From Pseudomonas chlororaphis subsp. aurantiaca (GTDB lineage Bacteria > Pseudomonadota > Gammaproteobacteria > Pseudomonadales > Pseudomonadaceae), in the NCBI RefSeq assembly GCF_013466605.1, contig NZ_CP059162.1, positions 4,092,001-4,156,000 of the forward strand: a DNA stretch of 64,000 nucleotides. The letters are read 5' to 3'. The notes beneath the pieces were generated by a model. It saw only the letters and a list, made by a program, of their open reading frames with translations, searched no databases and was not told the DNA's origin. Below are positions 9,401 through 16,231 of this stretch, one piece after another; the first letter of the stretch is position 1; each line of letters begins with the position of its first letter. A program made the position numbers and the translations under genes.

Positions 9401-10088
9401 CCATCAGGCCCAGCACGACGGCCAGCTCGACGCCGAACAATTGGCCAGCGCCCTGAGCGAACTGCACAACCAACTGACCGCCAGCGAACAGCTGAGCGCC
9501 GAACTGCGCGCCCAGCAGACCGAGGACCAGCGCCGGCAAGACGCCAACCAGGCGCTGGGCGAGCAGATCGCCCAGGCCTACGCCGAATGGCAACGCTGGG
9601 CGCGGCTCAATGCCTTGATCGGCTCGGCCAGCGGCGACACCTTCCGCAAGATCGCCCAGGCCTACAACCTCGATCTGCTGGTGCATCACGCCAACGCGCA
9701 ACTGCGCCAGCTGGTGCGGCGCTATCGCCTCAAGCGCGGCGGCAGCATGCTCGGCCTGCTGGTGATGGACACGGAAATGGGCGATGAACTGCGCTCGGTG
9801 CATTCGCTGTCCGGCGGCGAGACCTTCCTGGTGTCCCTGGCGCTGGCCCTGGGCCTGGCGTCCATGGCCTCCAGCACGCTGAAGATCGAGTCGCTGTTTA
9901 TCGACGAAGGTTTCGGCAGCCTCGATCCGGAATCCCTGCAACTGGCGATGGACGCCCTCGACGGCTTACAGGCCCAGGGGCGCAAGGTGGCGGTGATTTC
10001 CCACGTGCAGGAAATGCACGAGCGGATTCCGGTGCAGATCCAGGTACGGCGCCAGGGCAATGGCCTGAGCACCCTGGAGGTGAAATGA
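6447..10088 (+). CDS. sbcC: Exonuclease subunit SbcC
   Basis: The 1213-residue SMC/Rad50-like ATPase partner of SbcD. Walker A is GPTGAGKST at residues 37-45. Two very long coiled-coil arms, extremely rich in Gln, Leu, Ala and Glu, flank the zinc hook CPVCGSHEH at residues 605-613. The C-terminal ATPase half has the signature LSGGETFLVSLALALGLA and Walker B SLFIDEGFGSLDPES. All parts needed for ATP-driven dimerisation are present. It is longer than E. coli SbcC (1048 aa); the extra length is in the Gln-rich coils. The stop overlaps the start of the next gene, giving a three-gene coupled operon. Confidence 0.96.
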   Translation: MKILAIRLKNLASLAGPFEIDFTAEPLASAGLFAITGPTGAGKSTLLDALCLALFGAVPRLNNIGRETKVPEVDSEMLTSDPRTLLRRGTGSGYAEVDFVGIDGHRYRARWETNRARDKANGKLQASKQSLHDLDSNQLLASGKRDYEQLIEAKLGLNFEQFTRAVMLAQSEFSAFLKADDKERSELLEKLTNTSIYSQLGRRAYSKSKEAEEQHKTLKAQASGITPLEPEARAELDQRFNAAQQQLKAQQAQLKQLELQHAWLKELQQLQDQQQSAAEQLQQAQATWEGLASERTRLTRLEQLAPQRHQFARQVELNQQLTPLREQIRQQRQQQGAEQQRQDELEQQLATAQAALLAAQEQQNASAPLLREAFAEQSTLAHLGKTCVEAGELKDKLQQASEQGQQAIQAMLEQQRLVGERLQRIAEQLEHSTHLAPLSDAWNAYRDRLQQLMLAGNRLNKGQEELPGLQQRAASAAQQLAAQRDELQVLYSEAGAEPHAVAEQLQILSDLLQDNRKQQRAFEELARLWASQQELDKRGAELADKLQTAARQREELNRVGLQSKAELTVAEQTLTVTQQLLERQRLARSASVEELREQLQDDQPCPVCGSHEHPYHQPEALLQSLGRHDESEEANARKAVDELKEKLAELRSQVGGLIAQQKEFLQQQEQLASQQQALAPSIEAHPLAAALLDQDAGKRDAWLHQQLSQLNQSIQQDEQRQGALLKLQKDAARLQQQLQAAIEASQEATQQLTQQQQQLGADRQRLEEELSAFATLLPADTLEALRSDPAATFMQIDQQVMQRLEQLDQQKEEQQEQQQRQLALDKEQDRQQTRVQQLQAAQEQFNTLAEQQQAARDKLAQLLGEHASAEQWQQHLEQAVEQARAADVQANQQLQEVRSLLVQLGAELQGKAERLLALEAEQQALGSKIADWRQQHPELDDGGLEQLLSLDDQQVAALRQQLQEREKAMEQAKVLVTEREQRLHSHQAQHDGQLDAEQLASALSELHNQLTASEQLSAELRAQQTEDQRRQDANQALGEQIAQAYAEWQRWARLNALIGSASGDTFRKIAQAYNLDLLVHHANAQLRQLVRRYRLKRGGSMLGLLVMDTEMGDELRSVHSLSGGETFLVSLALALGLASMASSTLKIESLFIDEGFGSLDPESLQLAMDALDGLQAQGRKVAVISHVQEMHERIPVQIQVRRQGNGLSTLEVK

Positions 10089-10690
10089 ATACTTTGTATT
10101 CGTTCCGCCGCTGCCCCTACGCCATGCGCGCCCGCCTCGCGCTGCGCTACAGCGGAGTGCCGCTGGAGATAGTCGAGGTCAGCCTCAAGGCCAAGCCGGC
10201 GGCGATGCTGGCGCTGTCGCCCAAGGGCACGGTGCCGGTGCTCAACGTTGACGGGCGGGTGATCGACGAAAGCCTGGACATCATGCGCTGGGCCCTGGCC
10301 CGGCACGATCCGCAGGATTGGTTGCTGAAGGACGATGGGCCGGCGCAGCAACGGATCGAGGCGCTGATCGCGGAAAACGACCAGGTGTTCAAGCTGCATC
10401 TCAATCGCTACAAATACGCCGAGCGTTACCCCGAGCAGCCGATGGAGCATTACCGCGGCCAGGGAGAAGTATTTCTACGGCAGTTGGATGAACTGTTGAG
10501 CCAGCGCGATTACCTGCTGGCGGATCACCCGAGCTTGGCGGACATGGCCCTGGCGCCTTTCGTGCGGCAGTTCGCCCATGTCGATCGCGAGTGGTTTGCG
10601 CAGACGCCTTACAAGCATTTGCAGCGCTGGTTGCAGCGGTTCCTGGAGTCGGAGCTGTTCACCCAGGTGATGGCCAAATCGCCCCTGTAG
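10085..10690 (+). CDS. Glutathione S-transferase family protein
   Basis: The 201-residue protein has an N-terminal thioredoxin-like half (NTLYSFRRCPYAMRARLAL, with the CPYA motif at residues 10-13 and GTVPVLNVDGRVIDESLDI as the glutathione-binding cis-Pro and ES region). A helical C-terminal half follows (YLLADHPSLADMALAPFVRQF). It belongs to the GST superfamily; the single Cys in CPYA suggests a thiol-transfer, omega- or GrxB-like, rather than a Tyr/Ser mechanism, but the substrate is unknown. It overlaps sbcC by ATGA and so is co-expressed with the SbcCD nuclease. Its stop codon TAG lies inside the left arm of a REP palindrome pair. Confidence 0.9.
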   Translation: MNTLYSFRRCPYAMRARLALRYSGVPLEIVEVSLKAKPAAMLALSPKGTVPVLNVDGRVIDESLDIMRWALARHDPQDWLLKDDGPAQQRIEALIAENDQVFKLHLNRYKYAERYPEQPMEHYRGQGEVFLRQLDELLSQRDYLLADHPSLADMALAPFVRQFAHVDREWFAQTPYKHLQRWLQRFLESELFTQVMAKSPL

Positions 10691-10819
10691 CCGCTGCCGC
10701 AGGCTGCGATCAAGCGCGCAGCGCTTGTAAAACGCCCTACCGTGTATTGGCAGAAACACCAGGGTGCCCAGCAGGCGGCCGCTTCGCGACCGATCGCAGC
10801 CTGCGGCAGCGGCTACAGG
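10684..10819. repeat. REP pair (REPIN-like), 27-bp perfect inverted repeat
   Basis: Left arm 10684-10710 and right arm 10793-10819 are perfect reverse complements (core GTAGCCGCTGCCGCAGGC). The arms are 82 bases apart. The same core recurs at 13650, 39864 and 58827, marking a Pseudomonas REP family. The left arm includes the last codons and stop of the GST gene. Confidence 0.9.
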
Positions 10820-10838
10820 GTTCGCGTTATTGCTCGGG

Positions 10839-11096
10839 TCAGGCCAACACACTGCACATCTGCAACGCCGAGCAATCGACGCTGAACGGGCCGAAGAACG
10901 CGGCCCTGGGCTTGGCTGGCGGGTTGCCGGCCAGCAGGCCCAGGACCTTGGCGGTTTCAATGTTGTGGGCGATGTTGTGATTGCATTCGATGGCCCGGGC
11001 CAGCGAGCCCGCCGAGCCCTGCCCTACCCCCAGCAAGGAAGCGCCATTGGTCATGAACGCCAGGAAGGCAATGACCCAGAACCCGCGTCCTTTCAT
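10839..11096 (-). CDS. Small exported hypothetical protein, 85 aa
   Basis: An 85-residue product with a hydrophobic N-terminal segment (FWVIAFLAFMTNGASLLGVG) resembling a signal peptide or anchor, then a short region with two Cys near the C-terminus (DCSALQMC). No family is recognised. It overlaps the upstream small gene by ATGA on the same strand, which strongly suggests that both are real and translated together. There is a cluster of small exported protein genes here. Function unknown. Confidence 0.65.
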   Translation of the reverse strand: MKGRGFWVIAFLAFMTNGASLLGVGQGSAGSLARAIECNHNIAHNIETAKVLGLLAGNPPAKPRAAFFGPFSVDCSALQMCSVLA

Positions 11097-11299
11097 AGCA
11101 GCGCCACTCCCGCATCCGGAATCTGTTCGGCGGCTTGCGCGCGGTGTTCGAACTGGATGGCCGGGTAAGCGACCTGGATCGGCGGTTGCACCGTCGACGG
11201 GGTCTGGGCCGAGAGGCTGACCAGGAGGACCATGGCCAGGTACAGGCCAATGGCGACATAGGCGCCGCGCTTGGCAGAGGTGAGGATTGAGTGGGCCAT
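11093..11299 (-). CDS. Small single-pass membrane protein, 68 aa
   Basis: A 68-residue product with one strong transmembrane helix (GAYVAIGLYLAMVLLVSLSA, about residues 12-31) and a short polar tail. The ATG at 11299 is preferred: GGAG lies seven bases before it, whereas the earlier in-frame start at 11317 has no such site. Its stop overlaps the ATG of the 85-aa gene, forming a two-gene unit of tiny membrane or exported proteins. No family or function recognised. Confidence 0.65.
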   Translation of the reverse strand: MAHSILTSAKRGAYVAIGLYLAMVLLVSLSAQTPSTVQPPIQVAYPAIQFEHRAQAAEQIPDAGVALL

Positions 11300-11414
11300 G
11301 ATGGTCTCCGTGGGCATGTTTCAGTGCCCACAGAATCCGTTAAAAACGCCCGCCGCAAAAACAACCTCGGTGCATAGTCACCATCAGTTGGATTGATCGT
11401 TAGTCCGCGGCCAG

Positions 11415-11540
11415 TCAGTCCTCAAGCAGGGTCAGCATTCGCTCGCGGGAGGTTTCCGGCTCGCCTTCGACAGGCTGGGCAGCCGAAAGAATCGGGGTGG
11501 AATAGAGGAACAGAAGAACCACTGCCAGACGCATCGCCAT
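11415..11540 (-). CDS. Very small secreted peptide gene, 41 aa
   Basis: A 41-codon gene on the minus strand reading MAMRLAVVLLFLYSTPILSA then AQPVEGEPETSRERMLTLLED. The first 20 residues make a clear signal peptide with cleavage after ILSA; the mature part is a 21-residue acidic peptide. AAGGA sits eight bases upstream of the ATG. The combination of ribosome site, signal peptide and a clean stop supports a real gene despite its size. It lies between two other small exported protein genes on the same strand. Function unknown. Confidence 0.65.
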   Translation of the reverse strand: MAMRLAVVLLFLYSTPILSAAQPVEGEPETSRERMLTLLED

Positions 11541-11656
11541 GCTGTCGATCCTTGGAAAGGAGGAGTCAATTAATTAGCGTCAAATTTAAACATATGGCGA
11601 TATGACATTACCAAGCTAATTTGTCTGGCATGGGGGAAAACGTCGCATACAGGTGA

Positions 11657-11730
11657 TGCAGGAGCGACATCACTGCCGGTCCGCTGGATGAACGAGTCCA
11701 TTCAGGGAAGCCAGTGACTTCGCTCCTGCA
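11657..11730. repeat. Imperfect inverted repeat of the TGCAGGAGCGA type
   Basis: Arms 11657-11675 and 11712-11730 match as reverse complements at 17 of 19 positions, with TGCAGGAGCGA/TCGCTCCTGCA outermost. This resembles the second common Pseudomonas REP class (TGTAGGAGCGA). It lies between two minus-strand small genes and may also act as a transcript-end hairpin. Confidence 0.7.
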
Positions 11731-11752
11731 TACCTGGGCGGTGCGGGGGATT

Positions 11753-11932
11753 TCAGTGTTGGATCTTGTGATCCAGTGCGGCGTAGAAGTTGGCGCTCTG
11801 TTGCAGGTATTTCTGGGTGTAGGTGTTGGTCGCGGATTTTTTCTCGCTGATTTCCACGTTGGCGCTGGCTGGCAGGGCCACGGTAGCGGAGATGGCGGAA
11901 GCGGCGATCACGGAGAAGAGATTGAAGTTCAT
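11753..11932 (-). CDS. Small exported protein, 59 aa
   Basis: A 59-residue protein with a signal peptide (MNFNLFSVIAASAISATVAL, cleavage near PASA) and a short mature domain rich in Tyr, Gln and Lys (SEKKSATNTYTQKYLQQ). The ATG at 11932 is preceded by GAGGG at eight bases, and an upstream in-frame start at 11998 would place the signal sequence internally, so the shorter form is chosen. No family recognised; it is one of four tiny genes with hydrophobic N-termini in this kilobase. Confidence 0.65.
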   Translation of the reverse strand: MNFNLFSVIAASAISATVALPASANVEISEKKSATNTYTQKYLQQSANFYAALDHKIQH

Positions 11933-12072
11933 TGGGTAACCCTCGTATGCAGTCGGCTTGTTTGCCCGGAAGCCTTGATGCGCCAGGCCGTGAAGCAAAA
12001 CTACGCCCGAGGGTTGGCGGGTTGAAATTTTTTCCAGCAGTAGCAGATATCAGCGTCATTAATAGAAAGGCT

Positions 12073-12095
12073 CAGGCCCCGTCGACCGGGGCCTG
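12073..12095 (-). terminator. Hairpin after the lactonase gene
   Basis: CAGGCCCC and GGGGCCTG (12073-12080, 12088-12095) pair around a seven-base loop, starting five bases beyond the lactonase stop on the minus strand. The following run is only moderately T-rich (CCTTTCTATT). Confidence 0.65.
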
Positions 12096-12099
12096 TGGC

Positions 12100-13272
12100 T
12101 TATTGACGCACCAGGAACTTGATATCGCTGGGTGAATCGAACGGCAGTTTCTGCACGGTCTTGCCGAGGAAACCGGTCTTGGCGTCGCGCTCGATCACCA
12201 CGATCTCGTTGCTCTTCTGGTTGCCGATCAGCACGTACTTGTTGCTCGGATCGAGGCTGAACTCACGAGGGTGATCGCCCTCCACCGAACGCCGCTGGAT
12301 CTCCTTGAGCTGGCCCGTGGCTTCGTCGATGGCGAACACCAGCAACTGATTGGCCGTGCCGCGGTTGCTCACGTACAGGTACTTGCCGTCCTTGGAGGCA
12401 TGCAGCGCGCCCGCTGCCTTCTTGTCCTTGCCGCCGTTGGTCAAGTCGAGGATCTGCTTCTGGGTCAGCTTGCCGTCCTGGTAATCGAACATCGCCACCT
12501 GGGCGCTCATTTCCAGGGTCAGGTAGGCGTGCTTGCCATCGGCGCTGAACAGCAGGTGGCGTGGGCCGCTGCCCGGTGGCAGCTCGACGAACGCCGGCTC
12601 GGCCGCGGTCAGTGGGCGTTCGGCGTTGGCCTTGGGGTCGTAGCGGTAGACGAAGATCTTGTCCGCGCCCAGGTCGCTGGCGAACACGAACTGGCCGTCC
12701 GGCGACGACACCACCGAATGCACGTGGGCCGCCACCTGGCGCTCGGGGTTGACCCGGCTGCCTGGGTGGCTGCTGAGCTGGACCACCGGCGACAGCTTGC
12801 CATCGGTACCGACCGGCAACACCGCGAGGCTGCCGCCCGGATCCGCGACCACCGAATAGTTGCTGACGAACAGGTAGCGGCCATCGCCGCTCAGGCTCGA
12901 ATGCGTCGGCTCGTTGCCCAGGCTCTGCACCTGGTTGATCGGGTTCAGCTTGCGGCTCTTGGCCTCGATGCTGAAGCTGCTGACGCGGCCGATCGGGTCG
13001 GCTTGCCCCGGCCCGTTCTCATTGACCACGAACAGCTGCTTCTGGTCCTTGGACAGGGTCAGCCAGGACGGGTTGGCGCTCTTGACCACCTGCAGCGGCT
13101 TGGCCTCGATCTTGCCGGTGCGACCGTCGAACTTGAGGCGGTAGATGCCTTCGCTCTGGCCCTGGGTGTAGGAACCGACCAGCAGCTCCTGGGTCTCGAC
13201 CGGCGCGGCCTGCACGGCCATGGCGCCGACACTGCCAGCCATCAGCAGTGGCCAGAAGTTACGCATCCTCAT
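12100..13272 (-). CDS. Exported lactonase family beta-propeller (6-phosphogluconolactonase-like)
   Basis: The 390-residue product has a signal peptide (MRMRNFWPLLMAGSVGAMAV then QAAP). The mature part has repeated propeller blades typical of the lactonase / YbhE family (for example LLVGSYTQGQSEGIYRLKFD, YLFVSNYSVVADPGG, HVHSVVSSPDGQFVFASDLG, GPRHLLFSADGKHAYLTLE, YLYVSNRGTANQLLVF, REFSLDPSNKYVLIGNQ). Cytoplasmic Pgl hydrolyses 6-phosphogluconolactone, but an exported homologue probably acts on another lactone, so the substrate is unknown. Several ATGs are clustered; 13272 is chosen because AGGAGG lies six bases before it. The gene start overlaps the end of the DUF5629 gene by 14 bases, so the two are coupled. 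Confidence 0.88.
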   Translation of the reverse strand: MRMRNFWPLLMAGSVGAMAVQAAPVETQELLVGSYTQGQSEGIYRLKFDGRTGKIEAKPLQVVKSANPSWLTLSKDQKQLFVVNENGPGQADPIGRVSSFSIEAKSRKLNPINQVQSLGNEPTHSSLSGDGRYLFVSNYSVVADPGGSLAVLPVGTDGKLSPVVQLSSHPGSRVNPERQVAAHVHSVVSSPDGQFVFASDLGADKIFVYRYDPKANAERPLTAAEPAFVELPPGSGPRHLLFSADGKHAYLTLEMSAQVAMFDYQDGKLTQKQILDLTNGGKDKKAAGALHASKDGKYLYVSNRGTANQLLVFAIDEATGQLKEIQRRSVEGDHPREFSLDPSNKYVLIGNQKSNEIVVIERDAKTGFLGKTVQKLPFDSPSDIKFLVRQ

Positions 13273-13552
13273 GTTCATCCTCCTCATCGTTACGGGCACT
13301 GAAAGCACTCATGCACACCAGGCGGTGCTCACCGGAGTCGCCGACGATGGTCCAGCTTTGCAGGGTGTCGTCGAAGGTCGCGGCGTTGACCTGGGCCAGG
13401 CTGAAACTCCAGCGCTTGGCCGCGCGGCCGTCCATGCATTCGATCAGCAGGCGCTGGTCGTCAAGGGTGAAGTCGAAGGCATGCAGCCCGTCGATTTCCA
13501 ACATGTCGCAGGCTTGGAGGGCAGTCAGCAAAGTGTCTGTAGCGGCAGTCAT
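13259..13552 (-). CDS. DUF5629 family protein
   Basis: A 97-residue acidic cytoplasmic protein (TAATDTLLTALQACDMLEID, ending in an acidic tail NDEEDEHEDA). It resembles the Pseudomonas-specific DUF5629 family, of unknown function. It overlaps the start of the lactonase gene and supplies its ribosome-binding region (the AGGAGG lies within the last codons), so the pair is translationally coupled. No signal peptide or membrane segment is seen. Confidence 0.75.
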   Translation of the reverse strand: MTAATDTLLTALQACDMLEIDGLHAFDFTLDDQRLLIECMDGRAAKRWSFSLAQVNAATFDDTLQSWTIVGDSGEHRLVCMSAFSARNDEEDEHEDA

Positions 13553-13649
13553 GGCAGTCAGTCAGCAATGGAAAGCGGCCATGATAGCGGGTCCGGCGCG
13601 GCGCGGCTGTAGTGGCATTGCAAAGTTCGCACGAACCATTGCTACAAAT

Positions 13650-13738
13650 CCTGTAGCCGCTGGCGCAGGCTGCGCCAGGAAGACCGCTGCGACCGTACCG
13701 GTCGATCGCAGCCTCGCGGGCTCGGCAGCGGCTACAGG
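13650..13738. repeat. REP pair, diverged copy
   Basis: The left arm begins CTGTAGCCGCTGGCGCAGGC and the right arm ends CGGCAGCGGCTACAGG. The arms match with a few differences and are separated by a segment containing GACCGTACCGGTCGATCGCA, which also occurs in the REP pair at 39864-39962. Confidence 0.85.
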
Positions 13739-13765
13739 GAGCGGTGGTGCCGGACCGGGCAATAA

Positions 13766-13791
13766 AAAACCGCGACCTGGGTCGCGGTTTT
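13766..13791 (-). terminator. Rho-independent terminator of the MMPL gene
   Basis: An 11-base stem AAAACCGCGAC / GTCGCGGTTTT around the loop CTGG. Read on the minus strand it lies 18 bases beyond the MMPL stop and is followed by a T-run (TTTTTTATT). Confidence 0.9.
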
Positions 13792-13808
13792 GCTTGGAGT
13801 TTCGAGGT

Positions 13809-16184
13809 TTAGTGGGCGAACAGCGAATGGCCCTTCTGCCCCGCCAGTTTCTCCGGCTTGATCAGGAACCGCGCCAGCGCCGGCAGCAGCCACAGCGCGC
13901 CGAACATGTTCCACAGGAGCATGAAGGTCAGCATCAGGCCCATGTCGGCCTGGAACTTGATGGCCGAGAAGATCCAGGTGGCGACGCCGATGGCCAGGCA
14001 CAGGCCGGTGAACAGCACCGCCTTGCCGGTGGATTTCAGGGTCTGGTAGTAGGCCTCCTGCAACGGCAGGCCGGCGCGCAGGAAGCTTTCCAGGCGGCTG
14101 TAGATGTAGATCCCGTAGTCCACGCCGATACCCACCCCGAGCGCCACCACCGGCAAGGTCGCGACCTTGACGCCGATGCCCATGAACGCCATCAGCGCGT
14201 TGCCCAGCACCGAGGTCAGCACCAGCGGCAGGACAATGCACAGGGTCGCCGCCCAGGAGCGGAAGGTGATCATGCACATCACCGCCACGCAGATGTACAC
14301 CAGCACCAGGATGGTCAGCTCCGAGCGCTTGATCACCTCGTTGGTGGCCGCCTCGATCCCGGCGTTACCCGCCGCCAGCAGGAACTCCAGGCCGTCCTTG
14401 TTGTGCTCCTTGGCGAACTCCTGCACCGCATGCACCGCGCGGTCGAGGGTCTCGGCCTTGTGGTCGTTGAGGAAGATCAGCACCGGCGCCAGCGAGCAAT
14501 TGTTGTTGTACAGGCCATCGGCGCGGGCGATGGAGTTGTTCAGCACATCCGGGTTGCGCGACAGGGTTTCCCATTTCAGGTTGCCCTCGTTCATGCCCTT
14601 GATCATCTGCTTGGACACGGTCACCAGGGAAATCGCCGACTGCACGCCCTCGGTGTTCTGCATCTTCCACATCAGTTCGTCGATCGGCGCCATGGCTTCG
14701 TAGCGCGAGCAGCCTTCGGAGGCGGTCTTGACCATCACCACCAGCACGTCGGAACTGGTGGAATAGTTGTTGATGATGAAGTTGTTGTCCTTGTTATAGC
14801 GCGAGTCCGGACGCAGTTCCGGGGCGCCCTGGTCGAGGTCGCCGATCTTCAGGTTCTGGCTGTACCAGAGGCCGCCACCGAAGGCCAGCAGGGCCAGGAA
14901 GATCGACACCGGGGCGACTTTCGGGCTGGCGAAGTTCGACAGCAGGCGCCAGAACGGATGCTCGCGGGTAGCGTCCTTCTTGCTGCGCTCGATTGCACGC
15001 TTGCTGATGCCGACATAGGAAATCGCCACCGGCAGCAGGATCAGGTTGGTGAACACGATCACCGCCACGCCGATGGAGGCGCCGATGGCCAGCTCACGAA
15101 TCACCCCGATGTCGATGATCAGCAGGGTGATGAAGCCCACGGCATCGGCGAGGATCGCGATCATCCCCGGCAGGAACAGCTGGCGGAAGGTACGCCGGGC
15201 GGCGGTCAGCGCGTTGTCGGCACCGCTGGATTGCAGGGCGATACCGTTGATTTTCTGCACCCCGTGGGAAATGCCGATGGCGAAGATCAGGAACGGCACC
15301 AGCATCGAATAGGGGTCGAGGCCGAAGCCCACGGCGTGCATCAGGCCCAGTTGCCAGACCACCGCCACCAGGGTGGTGATGAGCACGGCGATGGTGCTAC
15401 GGATGCACCAGGTGAACCAGTAGAGCAGCACCAGGGTGATCAGGAAGGCGACGCCGAAGAACATCACCACCATGATCAGGCCGTCGATCAGGTCGCCGAC
15501 CTTCTTGGCGAAACCGACGATGTGAATCTTCACATTGGGGTTCTGCGCCTCGAACTTGTCGCGGATCTTTTCTTCCAGCTCGTGGGAGAACTTCTGGTAG
15601 TCCAGGGCCAGCAGCTTGCCCTGGTCCTGCGGGTCCGGGTAGGACTCCAGCAGCGGAATGTCGATGATGCTCGACTTGAAGTCGTTGGCCACCAGGCGCC
15701 CGACCTGGCCCGACTTGAGCACGTTGTTGCGCAGCAGGTCGAGGCTGTCGGCCGAGCCGTTGTAGCTCTGCGGGATCACTTCGCCGCCGGCGAAGCCCTC
15801 CTCCGTCACCTCGGTCCAGCGCACGCTGGGGCTCCACAGCGACTTGAGGCCCGAGCGGTCGACGCCGGAGATGTAGAACACCTCGTCGTGGATCTGCCGC
15901 AGCGTTTCCATGTAGTCCTTGGTGAAGATGTCACCGTCCTTGGCCTCCACCGAGATGCGCACGGTGTTGCCCAGGTTCGCCAGGTCGTTGCGATGCTCCA
16001 TCATCTTCTCGATGAAGGGATGCTCGAGCGGGATCATTTTTTCGAAACTGGTGGACGGCTTGATCAGCGTGGCCTGCCAGAACAGGAAAACGCTGACCAG
16101 CAGGCAGATGACGATCACTGCCGGGCGGTTGTTGAAAATCAGACGCTCGAGAAACGTCGCCTTGTCGGTTTGATGACTGCTCAT
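13809..16184 (-). CDS. MMPL/RND superfamily exporter with sterol-sensing-like domains
   Basis: The 791-residue inner-membrane protein has the RND/MMPL plan. TM1 (VIVICLLVSVFLFWQATLI) is followed by a large periplasmic domain, a block of five membrane helices from about residue 230 (DLIDGLIMVVMFFGVAFLIT...) and a GFITLLIIDIGVIRELAIG segment. A second periplasmic domain is followed by a second helix block (SELTILVLVYICVAVMCMITF, VALGVGIGVDYGIYIYSRL). The GVDYGIYIY segment with its Asp is typical of proton-coupled MMPL transporters of hydrophobic molecules. In many Pseudomonas such genes sit with YCF48-like, DUF1302 and DUF1329 genes; here only the YCF48-like gene is present, immediately upstream. 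Substrate unknown, possibly lipid or hydrocarbon-like. Confidence 0.9.
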   Translation of the reverse strand: MSSHQTDKATFLERLIFNNRPAVIVICLLVSVFLFWQATLIKPSTSFEKMIPLEHPFIEKMMEHRNDLANLGNTVRISVEAKDGDIFTKDYMETLRQIHDEVFYISGVDRSGLKSLWSPSVRWTEVTEEGFAGGEVIPQSYNGSADSLDLLRNNVLKSGQVGRLVANDFKSSIIDIPLLESYPDPQDQGKLLALDYQKFSHELEEKIRDKFEAQNPNVKIHIVGFAKKVGDLIDGLIMVVMFFGVAFLITLVLLYWFTWCIRSTIAVLITTLVAVVWQLGLMHAVGFGLDPYSMLVPFLIFAIGISHGVQKINGIALQSSGADNALTAARRTFRQLFLPGMIAILADAVGFITLLIIDIGVIRELAIGASIGVAVIVFTNLILLPVAISYVGISKRAIERSKKDATREHPFWRLLSNFASPKVAPVSIFLALLAFGGGLWYSQNLKIGDLDQGAPELRPDSRYNKDNNFIINNYSTSSDVLVVMVKTASEGCSRYEAMAPIDELMWKMQNTEGVQSAISLVTVSKQMIKGMNEGNLKWETLSRNPDVLNNSIARADGLYNNNCSLAPVLIFLNDHKAETLDRAVHAVQEFAKEHNKDGLEFLLAAGNAGIEAATNEVIKRSELTILVLVYICVAVMCMITFRSWAATLCIVLPLVLTSVLGNALMAFMGIGVKVATLPVVALGVGIGVDYGIYIYSRLESFLRAGLPLQEAYYQTLKSTGKAVLFTGLCLAIGVATWIFSAIKFQADMGLMLTFMLLWNMFGALWLLPALARFLIKPEKLAGQKGHSLFAH

Positions 16185-16231
16185 GGAAGTATTCCCGCCT
16201 TCTTATTATTGGCCCGGCTTGCTTGCCCTGA

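Noticed and set aside
7551..9941. A long Leu/Gln-rich minus-strand frame inside sbcC
   Set aside because: It is the complement of the Gln-rich coiled-coil region; low complexity explains the lack of stops.
10684..10819. CRISPR-like repeats from recurring GTAGCCGCTG sequences
   Set aside because: The copies are dispersed, inverted pairs without regular spacers or cas genes; they are REP elements.
11393..11605. A 70-codon plus-strand frame
   Set aside because: The opposite strand holds a 41-codon gene with a signal peptide and a good ribosome site; the plus frame has neither.
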